55,028 bases of DNA from the NCBI GenBank assembly GCA_023460795.1, contig JAEWPC010000002.1, forward strand, positions 1 to 55,028, read 5' to 3'. Positions 42,357 through 51,960 of the stretch are shown here, in pieces (position 1 is the first letter of the stretch; every line of letters begins with the position of its first letter). The notes under the pieces were generated by a model. It had not been told where the DNA came from. It was given only the letters and a program-made list of their open reading frames with translations, and made no database searches. A program made the translations under genes and the position numbers. The stretch is from Bacillota bacterium. Lineage in GTDB: Bacteria > Bacillota > Bacilli > Paenibacillales > Paenibacillaceae.

Positions 42357-44870
42357 TTGACGATAGATAAATTGCCGATAGAAGCGGTACTCCCGGACCT
42401 AAGGCGCGCGATGGAAGGTCGCGCGAACGCGGTGCTGATCGCCGCGCCGGGCGCGGGCAAGACGACGCGGGTGCCGCCCGCGTTGTTGAACGAGGCCTGG
42501 CTCGCGGGCAACAAGATCATCATGCTGGAGCCGAGGCGGCTGGCTGCCCGGAGCGCGGCGAAATATATGGCTTCCGCGATCGGCGAGGCCGTCGGGGAGA
42601 CGGTAGGATACCGCGTCCGGATGGACACTAATGTTGGGCCGCGGACGCGGATCGAAGTCGTCACCGAAGGCGTTCTGACTCGGATGCTGCAGGACGACCC
42701 GTCGTTAGATGGGGTTGGACTCGTCATCTTCGACGAGTTCCATGAGCGCAGCCTTCAAGCGGATTTGGGGCTGGCCTTGAGCTTGCAATCGCAGGAGCTG
42801 TTCCGCGAGGATCTGAAGCTGCTCGTCATGAGCGCCACGCTCGAGGCGGAGCCTGTCGCGAAGCTGCTTGGCGACGCGCCAGTCGTCGTAAGCGAAGGTC
42901 GCGCGTATCCGGTGGAGACGATCTATCGGCCGCGTCCGGCGGGGATGTACCTGGAGGATGCGGTCGCAACAGCGGTCGTGGATGCCTTGCGGGCGCACGA
43001 GGGAGATGTGCTCGCGTTCCTGCCGGGCATCGGCGAAATAAGGGCGGTTGAGGCGAAGCTTAGCGGCATGGTCGCGGGGATGAACGGGAGCGGAGGCGTA
43101 CGGATTCTGCCGCTGCACGGAAGCCTTCCGATCGAAGCGCAGGATGCGGCGATCGCGCCTAACCGGACGGGCGGCCGCAAAGTCGTGCTGTCCACGTCGG
43201 TCGCGGAGACGAGCTTGACCGTTGAGGGCATTACGGTCGTCGTCGACGCCGGACTCATGCGCGTGTCCAGATTCTCGCCGCGTACCGGGATGTCGAGACT
43301 CGAGACCGTTCCCGTGTCCGCCGCGTCGGCGGATCAACGGCGGGGACGCGCCGGCCGGCTAGGTCCGGGAACGTGTTATCGCCTATGGAGCCGCGAGGAG
43401 CAGGATCGGCTTGCCCCGCGCAGCATTCCCGAGATCATGGAGGCGGATTTATCGCCTTTGTTGCTCGAGCTGGTCGTATGGGGAGTCGGCGACCCGGCCG
43501 AGCTGGCATGGCTCGATCAGCCGCCGATCCCTGCGCTGCAGCAGGCGAAGGAGCTGCTCGCGCAGCTTGGCGCGATGGATGCGGGAAGCGACGCCGTCAC
43601 AGTGCATGGCAAGCGCATGAGCGAATACGGCGTCCATCCGCGCATCGCGCACATGCTGCTCAAGGCGTTACCGCTCGGCTTGGGAGCGGTCGCTTGCGAG
43701 CTCGCGGTGCTCCTGAGCGAACGGGATATCGTTAAAGGGCGCGCGGACGCCGATATTCGTTTGCGGCTAGAGGCGCTCCACGGAAGAGGCGGGGCGACCG
43801 TCGACGAGGGCGTGCGCCGGAGACTGCTGGACGAAGCGGCAAGATTGAAGCGGGAGCTTAGCGTAAGCGGCGGCAATGGAGGCGGAGGCGCAAGCGCAAG
43901 CTCTGCGGATGCCTGCGGCTTGCTGCTGGCGTTCGCCTATCCCGACCGCATCGCCCGCCAGCGAGATAGCGGCAAGTATTTGCTCAGCGGAGGCAGAGGA
44001 GCGGCGTTCGCAAGCGGACAAGCGCTGTCCGGAGAGGAATGGATCGTCGTCGCGGACGTGGACGATGCCGGAACCGACAGCCGAATCCGGTTGGCGGCTC
44101 CGCTTGCCTATTCGCAGCTGCTAGAACACTTGAAGGAAGATATACGCGAAGAGACGGACGTGTATTGGGATGCGGAATCCCAATCGGTGCGAGCGCGAAC
44201 GCGCCGGAGGCTCGGGGCGATCGTGCTGGAGGAAACCCCGACGCATCGGCCTCCGGCGGAGCTCGTGCTTGCGGGACTGCTCAAGGGCATCCGGGCAGAG
44301 GGCTTGGGCATGCTGCCTTGGACGCGTGCGGCGCGGCAATATCAGGAACGCGTCGTGTTCGTGCGCCATCACGATCCCGAGTGGCCGGAGCTATCCGACG
44401 AAGCTCTATTGGACAACCTGGAGGAGTGGCTTTCTCCCTATATAGAAGGGATGAGGGGGAGATCGGATTTGCAGCGCCTTAACGTCAAGGAGCTGCTCGA
44501 AGCGATGCTACCCTGGGAGCAGAGGCGTCTGCTCGACGCGTACGCGCCGACGCATTGGACGGTGCCCAGCGGCTCGCGGCTGCCGATCGACTACGCGGAC
44601 ATCGAAGCGCCCGCGCTGGCGGTCAGGCTGCAGGAGCTGTTCGGCCTGTCCGAGACGCCTCGCATCGCGGGAGGGCGCGTGGCGCTAACGCTGCATCTGT
44701 TGTCGCCGGCGCAGCGCCCCGTCCAAGTGACGCGCGATCTGGCGAGCTTCTGGCGCAGCGCCTACTTCGAGGTTCGCAAAGATTTGAAAGGACGTTATCC
44801 GAAGCATTATTGGCCGGACGACCCCCTCGAAGCTCAAGCGACGCGCCGAGCGAAGCCTCCGGGACAGTAA
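42357..44870 (+). CDS. hrpB: ATP-dependent helicase HrpB (DEAH-box)
   Basis: An 837-residue DEAH/RHA-type helicase. Motifs in order: Walker A APGAGKTT (about 30-37), LEPRRLAA, TEGVLTRML, DEFHER (126-131), SATLE, STSVAETSLTVEG, and DQRRGRAGR; the C-terminal HrpB region includes PLPIDY-like GSRLPIDY and the final LASFWRSAYFEVRKDLKGRYPKHYWPDDPL typical for the family. It remodels RNA or nucleic-acid duplexes; the exact bacterial role is not settled. A TTG start is preceded by AAAGGAGAG. A low-complexity insertion (GGNGGGGASASSADA) lies near residue 505. It seems to be a single-gene unit. Confidence 0.95.
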   Translation: MTIDKLPIEAVLPDLRRAMEGRANAVLIAAPGAGKTTRVPPALLNEAWLAGNKIIMLEPRRLAARSAAKYMASAIGEAVGETVGYRVRMDTNVGPRTRIEVVTEGVLTRMLQDDPSLDGVGLVIFDEFHERSLQADLGLALSLQSQELFREDLKLLVMSATLEAEPVAKLLGDAPVVVSEGRAYPVETIYRPRPAGMYLEDAVATAVVDALRAHEGDVLAFLPGIGEIRAVEAKLSGMVAGMNGSGGVRILPLHGSLPIEAQDAAIAPNRTGGRKVVLSTSVAETSLTVEGITVVVDAGLMRVSRFSPRTGMSRLETVPVSAASADQRRGRAGRLGPGTCYRLWSREEQDRLAPRSIPEIMEADLSPLLLELVVWGVGDPAELAWLDQPPIPALQQAKELLAQLGAMDAGSDAVTVHGKRMSEYGVHPRIAHMLLKALPLGLGAVACELAVLLSERDIVKGRADADIRLRLEALHGRGGATVDEGVRRRLLDEAARLKRELSVSGGNGGGGASASSADACGLLLAFAYPDRIARQRDSGKYLLSGGRGAAFASGQALSGEEWIVVADVDDAGTDSRIRLAAPLAYSQLLEHLKEDIREETDVYWDAESQSVRARTRRRLGAIVLEETPTHRPPAELVLAGLLKGIRAEGLGMLPWTRAARQYQERVVFVRHHDPEWPELSDEALLDNLEEWLSPYIEGMRGRSDLQRLNVKELLEAMLPWEQRRLLDAYAPTHWTVPSGSRLPIDYADIEAPALAVRLQELFGLSETPRIAGGRVALTLHLLSPAQRPVQVTRDLASFWRSAYFEVRKDLKGRYPKHYWPDDPLEAQATRRAKPPGQ

Positions 44871-45023
44871 CCTCGGGCTACCCTATCGGAACACCTCATC
44901 TGCAGCATCGCGCTCTTTGTCAATGAAATTGCCGCCCAAGTCAGTCGCTATACCGCTCCCTCCCCGGGGACGCGAGCGCCTACGCTAGTTGAACGATGAC
45001 GAGAACGAATACGGAGGCCAGCC

Positions 45024-46784
45024 ATGAAGATCGGATCTAAGCTCTCGTTTCGCAATAAGCTGCAGTCCGCGTTCATCGCGCTCGCGATACTGTCTATCCT
45101 CATAACGGGATTTTTCTCCTACACGACGACGGCGAACATTCTCCAGAATAACGCGCTTAAGCTGACCCAGGACACCGTCGTCAAATCCGCGCAGATCGTG
45201 GACGAGAAGCTGAACAAGCTCATGCTGGTCATGATGACGTTCATGATCAACAGCTCGTTCCAGAAGATGCTTAAAGACGCTTCGAGCGGCAACGACCGCG
45301 CCTACTTCACGCATTTGTCCAATATGGACAACGTGTTCTCCCAAGCGCGCATCGCCGAGCCGCTCATTCAATCCATCTATATCTCGACGCCGATCGGGGA
45401 GTTCTATCCGCTGTCCATGAACCGTAACCGGGCGACGGCTTTCGAGGATACGCAGCTGTACCGACGCATCGTGGATGAGAAGCGCAACGTCTGGATCGAA
45501 GGGCACGAGGACCAGCTGTTCACGGGCAGTCGCCGGGTCGTGTCGCTCATCCTGCAGCCGATCGCGGAATATCCGGTCAGAGACGTGTATGTCGTCGTTA
45601 ACGTGAGAGAGGACGGGCTGCGTAAAATCGTCGGATCGTCGAGTGAAGGGGGCTCTTTGCGCTTCCTGCTCGATGCAAGCGGCGCCCTTGTCTATAACGA
45701 GTCCGACCCGCTCATCCGTCAGACGTCCGAGACGAGGCTTGTCGCGGACATGGCGGGAGCGAACGCGTCGGGCTTTACGTCGTTCGATCTCGATAACCGG
45801 ACGTATTTGCTCAACTTCGCGAAGCTGGAGCTGAACGATTGGACCGTCGTGGCGATTCAATCCAAAGCTTCCGTGCTGAAGGATCTGAACGTCGTCAAAT
45901 GGACAATCCTGCTGATCGCGGGTTTGAGCCTCATCGTCACCGTCCTGCTCTCGGAATGGTTCACGAGATTCCTGCTCCGTCCGCTTCAGCGGCTCCAGCT
46001 GGTCATGAAACGGGTCGAGAGCAACGATCTGACCGCCCGGTTCGAAAGTCGCGATAACGAAGACGAGCTCGCGCAGCTCGGGACGAGATTCAACCGCATG
46101 CTGGAGCAGATCGTCGTGCTCATCGACGAGGTGAAAGCGGCGGAGGCGAGCAAGCGATCGACGGAGATCAAAGCGCTGTCGGCTCAAATGGATCCGCACT
46201 TCCTCTATAACACGCTCAATACGATCTACTGGAAGCTGAAGCTGAATCAGGTAGAGCATTCCCAGCGGATGGTCGTCGCATTGTCTCGCCTGTTCCAGAT
46301 CGGACTTAACAAAGGTCAGGAAATGACCACGTTACGCAACGAGATCGAGCACGCGCGCCAATATCTCGCGCTCCAGAGCGACTGTTACGAGAATTTGTTC
46401 CGCTACGAGATCGCGGTGCGGGACGAAGCGCTGCTCGACCAGCCCGTGCCGCGTATCATCGTTCAGCCGCTCGTCGAGAACAGCATCCTGCACGGCTTCG
46501 AGAGCATGGAGTCTGGCGGCGTGATCGAGGTCGAAGCGGACCTAGGCCCGACACCGGGCAGTTGGTTCATTCGGGTACGGGATAACGGATGCGGAATGGA
46601 CCGGTCGGCTGTCGGCGGCCTTTACGCGCAGGAAGGCGGCCATGGCTACGCCTTAAGCAATCTGCTAAGCCGGTTGCAGCTTTGTTACGGCGACGAGGCC
46701 CAATTAACGGTGCATAGCGGAATCGATGAAGGAACGACGGTCGAGATCGTCATGCCAACGAGAGGAGAGGACAAGCATGAATAA
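45024..46784 (+). CDS. YesM-type sensor histidine kinase
   Basis: Two membrane segments (about 18-38 and 290-312) bracket a Cache-like extracytoplasmic sensor; a HAMP domain follows (RFLLRPLQRLQLVMKRVESND), then the His_kinase (LytS/YesM) block with phospho-acceptor His392 in QMDPHFLYNTLN, and a HATPase domain (VQPLVENSILHGFE, RDNGCGMD). Such kinases sense extracellular sugars together with the lipoprotein of a neighbouring ABC importer. The ATG has ACGGAGG upstream. The 3' end overlaps the response regulator by 8 bases, and the sugar importer genes lie directly downstream. Confidence 0.93.
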   Translation: MKIGSKLSFRNKLQSAFIALAILSILITGFFSYTTTANILQNNALKLTQDTVVKSAQIVDEKLNKLMLVMMTFMINSSFQKMLKDASSGNDRAYFTHLSNMDNVFSQARIAEPLIQSIYISTPIGEFYPLSMNRNRATAFEDTQLYRRIVDEKRNVWIEGHEDQLFTGSRRVVSLILQPIAEYPVRDVYVVVNVREDGLRKIVGSSSEGGSLRFLLDASGALVYNESDPLIRQTSETRLVADMAGANASGFTSFDLDNRTYLLNFAKLELNDWTVVAIQSKASVLKDLNVVKWTILLIAGLSLIVTVLLSEWFTRFLLRPLQRLQLVMKRVESNDLTARFESRDNEDELAQLGTRFNRMLEQIVVLIDEVKAAEASKRSTEIKALSAQMDPHFLYNTLNTIYWKLKLNQVEHSQRMVVALSRLFQIGLNKGQEMTTLRNEIEHARQYLALQSDCYENLFRYEIAVRDEALLDQPVPRIIVQPLVENSILHGFESMESGGVIEVEADLGPTPGSWFIRVRDNGCGMDRSAVGGLYAQEGGHGYALSNLLSRLQLCYGDEAQLTVHSGIDEGTTVEIVMPTRGEDKHE

Positions 46785-48417
46785 CCGGGAGCCGGTTCGC
46801 TTGGTCATTATCGACGACATCAAGAGCGTAGTCGACGGGCTGACGGCCATCGAGTGGTCGTCTTACGGAGTAGAGGTCGCGGGAGTATCCGCGAACGGGC
46901 TGGACGGCCTCGCTCTCGTGAGCGAAGCCAAACCGGATATCGTCATTACCGATATTCGCATGCCTCGCATGGACGGACTGACGATGCTGAAGGAAATATT
47001 AGCGTTGAAGCATGCTTGCAAAGTCATCTTGATCAGCGGATATTCCGATTTCGAATACGCCAAGCAAGCGGTTCAGCTCGGCGCCTTCGACTTCGTCGTC
47101 AAGCCGTTCACGGAGGAGGACATCGTAGGCGCGGTCGTCAAGGCTCGCGAGCAAATCCTCGAGGAGCGGGCGAAGCTGACGGGAATCAAGGAGATGGAAC
47201 GAAGACTAAGGGAGAGCATGCCGCTTCTGCGGCAAGAATACTTCACGTTGCTCGTCACCCATCGAACGCCATGGGAGCAAGCGGCGAATCGGTGGGCGTT
47301 CTTGAACGTGGATCTCGAGCCGCGGGGGCTCGCGGTCATGCTGCTGTCCATCGACGGATTCGAGGAACAGGCAGCCGGGCAGAACGTTCGCGAGGTCGAG
47401 CTGATGAGGTTCTCGCTTCAGAACATCGTCGAAGAGACGATCGGCAAGCACGCGAGGAGCGTCGTGTTCCGTTCGGGCGTCAACCGGTTCGTCGCGGTCG
47501 TTAACGAGCCGACGTTGTTCCAGCTCGGGGAAGTCGCGGAGCGATGCTGCCAGAATATCGCCATGTACACGAAGTTCACCGTCTCGGTCGGCGTCGGAGG
47601 TATGGTCGAACACGTACATGAGCTGCCGGATTCGTACAGGCAGGCCGAACGCGCTCTTGCCTATCACCTGTTCACGGGAGGCAACGGAGCGGTCGGGTAC
47701 GACGCCGTCGCCAAGACGGGCGGGCAGGAGCCGGTCGGATTCGACAGCAAGGAGGAGTTGCTGCTCTTCCTTCGTTCCGGCAACGGTGAGCGCGTAACCG
47801 CTCTGCTCGCGGATATCTCGCGATCGCTCACCCAGGCGGTACCTCAGCCGAATCCCATGTATTCGCTCAGCTTATACGAAGAACTCGCGGCCTCGACGAT
47901 CCGTACGCTGTACGAGCTTGTTCCCTACCAAGAAGCGCAGCCGCTCGTGGACCGCTATCGCGCGGCCCGGGAGTCGTCGGGCTCGACGCTGAACGGATTG
48001 GAGCAGCGCATCCACGCGCTCGTCCGCGGCGGGGCCGACCTCGTTAGCGACAACTCGATGTCGGAAGGGCAAGCCATCGTCTACAAATCTCTCGATTTCT
48101 TGAGGAACCAGTTGGACAGGAACGCGGGCGTTACGGTCGCGGATTGCGCGGCATACGTGCACTTGAGCGCCAGTTACTATTCCAGCCTGTTCAAGAAGGT
48201 AACGGGAATGACGTTCACCCAATACGTGACGTCGGAGAGAATCAACAAGGCGAAGGCGATGATCGTTGGCGGCATGCCCGTGCAGGAAGTCGCGGTTGCC
48301 GTCGGGTACGAAGAACGAAGGTATTTCAGCGAGATGTTCAAGAAAGCGACGGGAATGACGCCGTCGGAGTTCCGCGAGAGCTACTTCCGGAGTTCGACTC
48401 CTTCGGACAGACAATGA
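46777..48417 (+). CDS. YesN-type response regulator with AraC DNA-binding domain
   Basis: Start at ATG 46777, with GAGAGGAGAGG upstream, overlapping the kinase gene. The 546-residue protein has a receiver (Asp13-Asp14, phospho-acceptor Asp59 in VITDIRMPRMDG, Lys in VVKPFTEED), a central helical region of about 300 residues, and a C-terminal pair of AraC helix-turn-helix motifs (VTVADCAAYVHLSASYYSSLFKKVTGMTFTQYV, PVQEVAVAVGYEERRYFSEMFKKATGMTPSEFR). It should activate the importer genes; the shared 23-bp element before 48520 and 50116 is the obvious candidate target, and its first copy overlaps this gene's stop codon. Confidence 0.94.
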   Translation: MNNREPVRLVIIDDIKSVVDGLTAIEWSSYGVEVAGVSANGLDGLALVSEAKPDIVITDIRMPRMDGLTMLKEILALKHACKVILISGYSDFEYAKQAVQLGAFDFVVKPFTEEDIVGAVVKAREQILEERAKLTGIKEMERRLRESMPLLRQEYFTLLVTHRTPWEQAANRWAFLNVDLEPRGLAVMLLSIDGFEEQAAGQNVREVELMRFSLQNIVEETIGKHARSVVFRSGVNRFVAVVNEPTLFQLGEVAERCCQNIAMYTKFTVSVGVGGMVEHVHELPDSYRQAERALAYHLFTGGNGAVGYDAVAKTGGQEPVGFDSKEELLLFLRSGNGERVTALLADISRSLTQAVPQPNPMYSLSLYEELAASTIRTLYELVPYQEAQPLVDRYRAARESSGSTLNGLEQRIHALVRGGADLVSDNSMSEGQAIVYKSLDFLRNQLDRNAGVTVADCAAYVHLSASYYSSLFKKVTGMTFTQYVTSERINKAKAMIVGGMPVQEVAVAVGYEERRYFSEMFKKATGMTPSEFRESYFRSSTPSDRQ

Positions 48418-48477
48418 ATTTGTCGCCCTGGATAGTGAACTCGCCGCACGCTCCCCCAGATGCTCCCCTTCTATAAT
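48417..48477 (+). promoter_or_regulatory. YesN-type activated promoter 1 (before the sugar-binding lipoprotein)
   Basis: A 23-bp element at 48417-48439 containing GCCCTGGATAGTGAA, followed by TATAAT at 48472-48477. The -35 position has no consensus hexamer, as expected for an activator-dependent promoter. The same element and the same 47-base distance from GCCC to TATAAT occur at 50020-50080. Confidence 0.82.
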
Positions 48478-48519
48478 GAGGACGTAGCAACCAAATCACG
48501 GCAAAGAGGGGTTAGTCAT

Positions 48520-49920
48520 ATGTGGAAAAAAGCGCTAAGTTTCGGACTGGTCACGGTAATGGCTGCTTCGACGGCAGCATGCGGCAACTCGAATTCCAAT
48601 GATAAGGAATCCGCTCCCGCAACCTCGACGGCTTCCGCGTCGGCATCGGTTTCGCCGTCCGCTCCGTCCGGAGAGAAGAAAGTCATTACGTATTGGACGG
48701 ACGACCGTCACGATCAAGAGTATATCAAGCAAGTCATCGACGAATTCAACACGACCAACACGGATAACATCGAAGTCGAATTGACGGTACTGTCCGAGAA
48801 TTACAACCAGAGCGTCGATATCGCCTTCTCCAGTAACCAAGCGCCGGACGTCCTGCGCCTGAAGAGCGCGAACACGGGAACGTTCGTGAAGAAGGGGTAT
48901 CTCGCTCCGATCGACGAATATATGACCGACGAGCTGAAGGCGAAGTTCTCCTCCGTACTTCTTAACGACGTCAACGTGTTCGGCGGCAAGCTGTACAGCC
49001 TTCCGAACTCCGGGCTGACGCTGCGCCTCGTGTATAACAAGGACTTGTTCCAGCAAGCGGGCATCGCGAATCCTCCGAAGTCGCTTCAAGAGATGGTGGA
49101 CGACGCGAAGAAAATTACCGAGATGGGCAAGAAGGACGGCGTATACGGGTTCGCGCTCAACTTCAAAAATCCGAAAAGCGCGTTCGATCGCTCGATTCGG
49201 GAAATCCTATCGCTCAGCGGTTATCAAGGCCTAGGGTTCGACTTCAAAACCGGCCAATTCGACTTCGGTCCATATAGCCAAGTCATCGAATACTTCAAAC
49301 AGATGCAGGAAGACGGCAGCGTCATTCCGGGCGCGGAGACGCTCGATATCGATCCGATGCGCGCGCAATTCGCGGCCGGCAAGATCGGCATGTACCTTAG
49401 CTTCTCGACCGAACCGGGGGTCTACAAGGATCAGTTCCCGACGACGATCAACTGGGGCGGGGCGCTTGCGCCGACGCTCGATGGTCAAATCAAAGGAACG
49501 TCCGAGATCGTGTCGGCAGGTACGTGGCTCGGCATCAGCCAGACCTCGAAGAACAAAGACGCCGCTTGGAAGTTCATGGAATACATGCACCAAGACAGCA
49601 TTCTTACCGCTTATCATGAGCAAGGCTTCGGCATCGCCGTCGTGCCTTCTATCGCAGCCACGGCGAAACAACCGGATATCGCGGGAATGGAAGGCTTCCT
49701 CGTCGGCGAGAACGACTCGTTATGGCCGGCGGCTCCTAGCGTAACGCCGGAAGGCGCGAACTATGGAGACGAGTTCTTCAAATACGTGCTGAGCGGCGGA
49801 AAATTGCAAGACATTACGGCGGATCTGAACGCCCGTTATAACGATGCGCTGGCTAAAGCCGTCGCTAAGGGCGACGTAACGGTAACGCCTGATCCGGCTT
49901 TCGATCCTAGCAAGCTATAA
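48520..49920 (+). CDS. Sugar ABC transporter substrate-binding lipoprotein (family 1)
   Basis: I choose ATG 48520, with AAAGAGGGG upstream; upstream codons overlap the promoter. The 466-residue lipoprotein has a lipobox with Cys21 (STAAC), a Ser/Ala-rich linker, and a solute-binding protein family 1 fold: ITYWTDDRHDQEYIKQVIDEFN, SNQAPDVLRLKS, and LYSLPNSGLTLRLVYNKDLF. Family members bind mono- or oligosaccharides for CUT1 importers. It follows YesM/YesN and precedes the two permease genes, with a hairpin terminator and a second promoter between. This allows more binding protein than permease to be made. Confidence 0.93.
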   Translation: MWKKALSFGLVTVMAASTAACGNSNSNDKESAPATSTASASASVSPSAPSGEKKVITYWTDDRHDQEYIKQVIDEFNTTNTDNIEVELTVLSENYNQSVDIAFSSNQAPDVLRLKSANTGTFVKKGYLAPIDEYMTDELKAKFSSVLLNDVNVFGGKLYSLPNSGLTLRLVYNKDLFQQAGIANPPKSLQEMVDDAKKITEMGKKDGVYGFALNFKNPKSAFDRSIREILSLSGYQGLGFDFKTGQFDFGPYSQVIEYFKQMQEDGSVIPGAETLDIDPMRAQFAAGKIGMYLSFSTEPGVYKDQFPTTINWGGALAPTLDGQIKGTSEIVSAGTWLGISQTSKNKDAAWKFMEYMHQDSILTAYHEQGFGIAVVPSIAATAKQPDIAGMEGFLVGENDSLWPAAPSVTPEGANYGDEFFKYVLSGGKLQDITADLNARYNDALAKAVAKGDVTVTPDPAFDPSKL

Positions 49921-49937
49921 GACAGAGTACGATAGAG

Positions 49938-49973
49938 AAGAGGCTTTCAACGCGCGAGCGATGAAAGCCTCTT
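49938..49973 (+). terminator. Terminator between binding protein and permease genes
   Basis: A 12-base-pair perfect stem (AAGAGGCTTTCA with TGAAAGCCTCTT), a 12-base loop and a T-rich end. Probably an attenuating hairpin that keeps permease expression below that of the binding protein. Confidence 0.8.
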
Positions 49974-50019
49974 TGTTGTGGCGGCGCGCGCATGGCCATC
50001 CGGGACGGAACGAACCGTC

Positions 50020-50080
50020 AATTTGTAGCCCTGGATAGTGAATCCGCCGTACGCGTCTATACGCCGTCTCTTCCTATAAT
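50020..50080 (+). promoter_or_regulatory. YesN-type activated promoter 2 (before the permease genes)
   Basis: The 23-bp element at 50020-50042 matches that at 48417 in 21 of 23 positions. TATAAT at 50075-50080 lies at exactly the same distance from it. No consensus -35 hexamer is present. Confidence 0.82.
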
Positions 50081-50115
50081 GAAAGAAGCAAGATTAGAAG
50101 AAAGGGGAATGGGAG

Positions 50116-51015
50116 ATGACACGTTGGAGGAAATTGCGGGAAAATTCCCTATTTCTGCTTCCCAGCGTCGCGCTGACGTTGGCACTCGGTATTTATCCGC
50201 TGGCGTGGGTGCTTCGCTACATGTTCTACGAGTACGCCGGGTACGGCGAAGAGCTGTTCGTCGGGCTCGACAATTTCGAACGGTTATGGAGGGATGACGC
50301 TTTCTGGGCATCCGTCCGCAATACGTTCGTCTTTGCCGGAGGCAAGCTGCTGCTGACGATACCGATCTCGCTCTTGCTCGCGGTCATCTTGAACGGCAAG
50401 CTGAGAGGCAAGCACATGCTCAGAGCGGTATTCTTCATGCCGACGGTCATCAGTACGGCCGTCATCGCGGTTGTGTTCTACATTATCTTCAACTCCTATA
50501 ACGGGATGATTAATCAATTGCTCCTGAAGAACGGCGCCATCGCGGAGCCGATCGCGTGGTTGGGTCCGAAATTCGCGATGCTGACGGTCATTATCGTAGC
50601 GGCGTGGGGGGCGATAGGCAACTATATGCTGTTGTTCCTGGCAGGGCTGCAGAGCATTCCTCAAGACTTGTACGAAAGCGCGTCGATCGACGGCGCGGGA
50701 CCCGGACGTCGGTTCTGGAGCATTACCGTGCCGATGCTGGGGCCGGTCATGCAGATCATCATCATGCTCGCGATTATCGCCTCGTTGAAAGGCTACGAGA
50801 GCATTATGGTCATGACCGAAGGCGGTCCGATCGGCAAGACGGAGGTCATGTACCTGTACTTGTACAAGCTGTTGTTCCCGATGGCGGGCTCCGGCACGTC
50901 GGTCGATCAGCAATTCGGCTACGGCAGCGCGGTCGGCTTCGCGACGGCACTCATCGTAGGCGTCATCACGGCGGCTTACTATTACATGTCTAGAAAAATG
51001 AACAAAGTTTACTAG
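50116..51015 (+). CDS. Sugar ABC transporter permease, MalF/LacF type
   Basis: A 299-residue CUT1 permease with about six membrane helices. The EAA coupling loop is seen as LYESASIDGAGPGRRFWSITVPMLGPV, and the N-terminal helix and FVGLDNFERLW segment are typical of MalF/LacF-like subunits. The start ATG has AAAGGGG upstream. It works with the next gene product; the transporter has no ATPase gene nearby, so a shared MsmX-like ATPase elsewhere in the genome is expected. Confidence 0.93.
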   Translation: MTRWRKLRENSLFLLPSVALTLALGIYPLAWVLRYMFYEYAGYGEELFVGLDNFERLWRDDAFWASVRNTFVFAGGKLLLTIPISLLLAVILNGKLRGKHMLRAVFFMPTVISTAVIAVVFYIIFNSYNGMINQLLLKNGAIAEPIAWLGPKFAMLTVIIVAAWGAIGNYMLLFLAGLQSIPQDLYESASIDGAGPGRRFWSITVPMLGPVMQIIIMLAIIASLKGYESIMVMTEGGPIGKTEVMYLYLYKLLFPMAGSGTSVDQQFGYGSAVGFATALIVGVITAAYYYMSRKMNKVY

Positions 51016-51030
51016 GAGGCGGGTTATTCG

Positions 51031-51903
51031 ATGCGAGAACATACATTAACAGGCGGCCGATCGGCCACCCGTCTCCCGGCGATCGCCGGCAAAATGATCG
51101 TCTGGCTATTCTTGGCGGTCATCGCTATCGTCACTCTATTTCCGATCCTCATGACCGTTACGGGCTCGTTCATGACGAATGCCGATTTGATGGGCGGAGG
51201 CCGTATTCTCCCGAAGAGCTGGGAATTCGGCAACTATGCGGATGCTTGGAGGCAAAGCAACTTCGCCCGGTTTACGTGGAATAGCCTCTTCCTAAGCGTC
51301 ATGGCCACCGTGGGCACGCTGCTCGTAGCCGCGATGGCTGCCTACGTCGTCGATCGCAGAAGCTTCCCGGGCAAATCGATCTACGTAGGTCTGCAGGCTT
51401 CGACGATGTTCATCTCGATGGGGGCGATCGTACTGCGTCCCCAGTTCGACCTCATGGTAAAGCTGGGGTTGAATACGTCGCTATGGGGCGTCATCCTGAT
51501 CCTCATGAGCGCTCACGCGAGTACGTTCTTCATTCTGCTCAGCTTCCTGAAGGGGATCCCCCGGGAAATCGACGAGTCGGCGATGATGGACGGAGCGGGC
51601 TTCACGAAGAGCTTCTATCGGATCATCCTTCCGTTATTGGCTCCGGGTCTCGGCGTATCGGGGCTGTTCGCCTTCCGTCACGCTTGGAACGAATATATAT
51701 TGCCGCTCGTCTTCACGATGACGAATCCGAAGCTGCAGACGTTAACCGTCGGCCTGGCGAATTTGAGGTACGGCTCCTCGGCCGCGATGCAGACGAATCT
51801 GATGATGGCTGGGGCATGTCTGTCGATCGTGCCGATGCTGATCGTCTACATCTTGGCGAATCGCACGTTCATGCAAGTGACGGCAGGCTCCGTCAAAGGG
51901 TAA
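51031..51903 (+). CDS. Sugar ABC transporter permease, MalG/LacG type
   Basis: The partner permease of 290 residues. The coupling loop reads EIDESAMMDGAGFTKSFYRIILPLLAPG, preceded by FFILLSFLKGIP, both typical of MalG-like proteins; the first loop has GSFMTNADLMGGGRILPKSWEFGNYADAW. AGGAGG lies 12 bases before the ATG. It starts 15 bases after the first permease gene and is followed by three catabolic genes in the same direction. Confidence 0.93.
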   Translation: MREHTLTGGRSATRLPAIAGKMIVWLFLAVIAIVTLFPILMTVTGSFMTNADLMGGGRILPKSWEFGNYADAWRQSNFARFTWNSLFLSVMATVGTLLVAAMAAYVVDRRSFPGKSIYVGLQASTMFISMGAIVLRPQFDLMVKLGLNTSLWGVILILMSAHASTFFILLSFLKGIPREIDESAMMDGAGFTKSFYRIILPLLAPGLGVSGLFAFRHAWNEYILPLVFTMTNPKLQTLTVGLANLRYGSSAAMQTNLMMAGACLSIVPMLIVYILANRTFMQVTAGSVKG

Positions 51904-51960
51904 CCGAACCCATCGTTCGAAGAATACGAGGGAATGATTCAACATTGGAGGGTGTGCACC

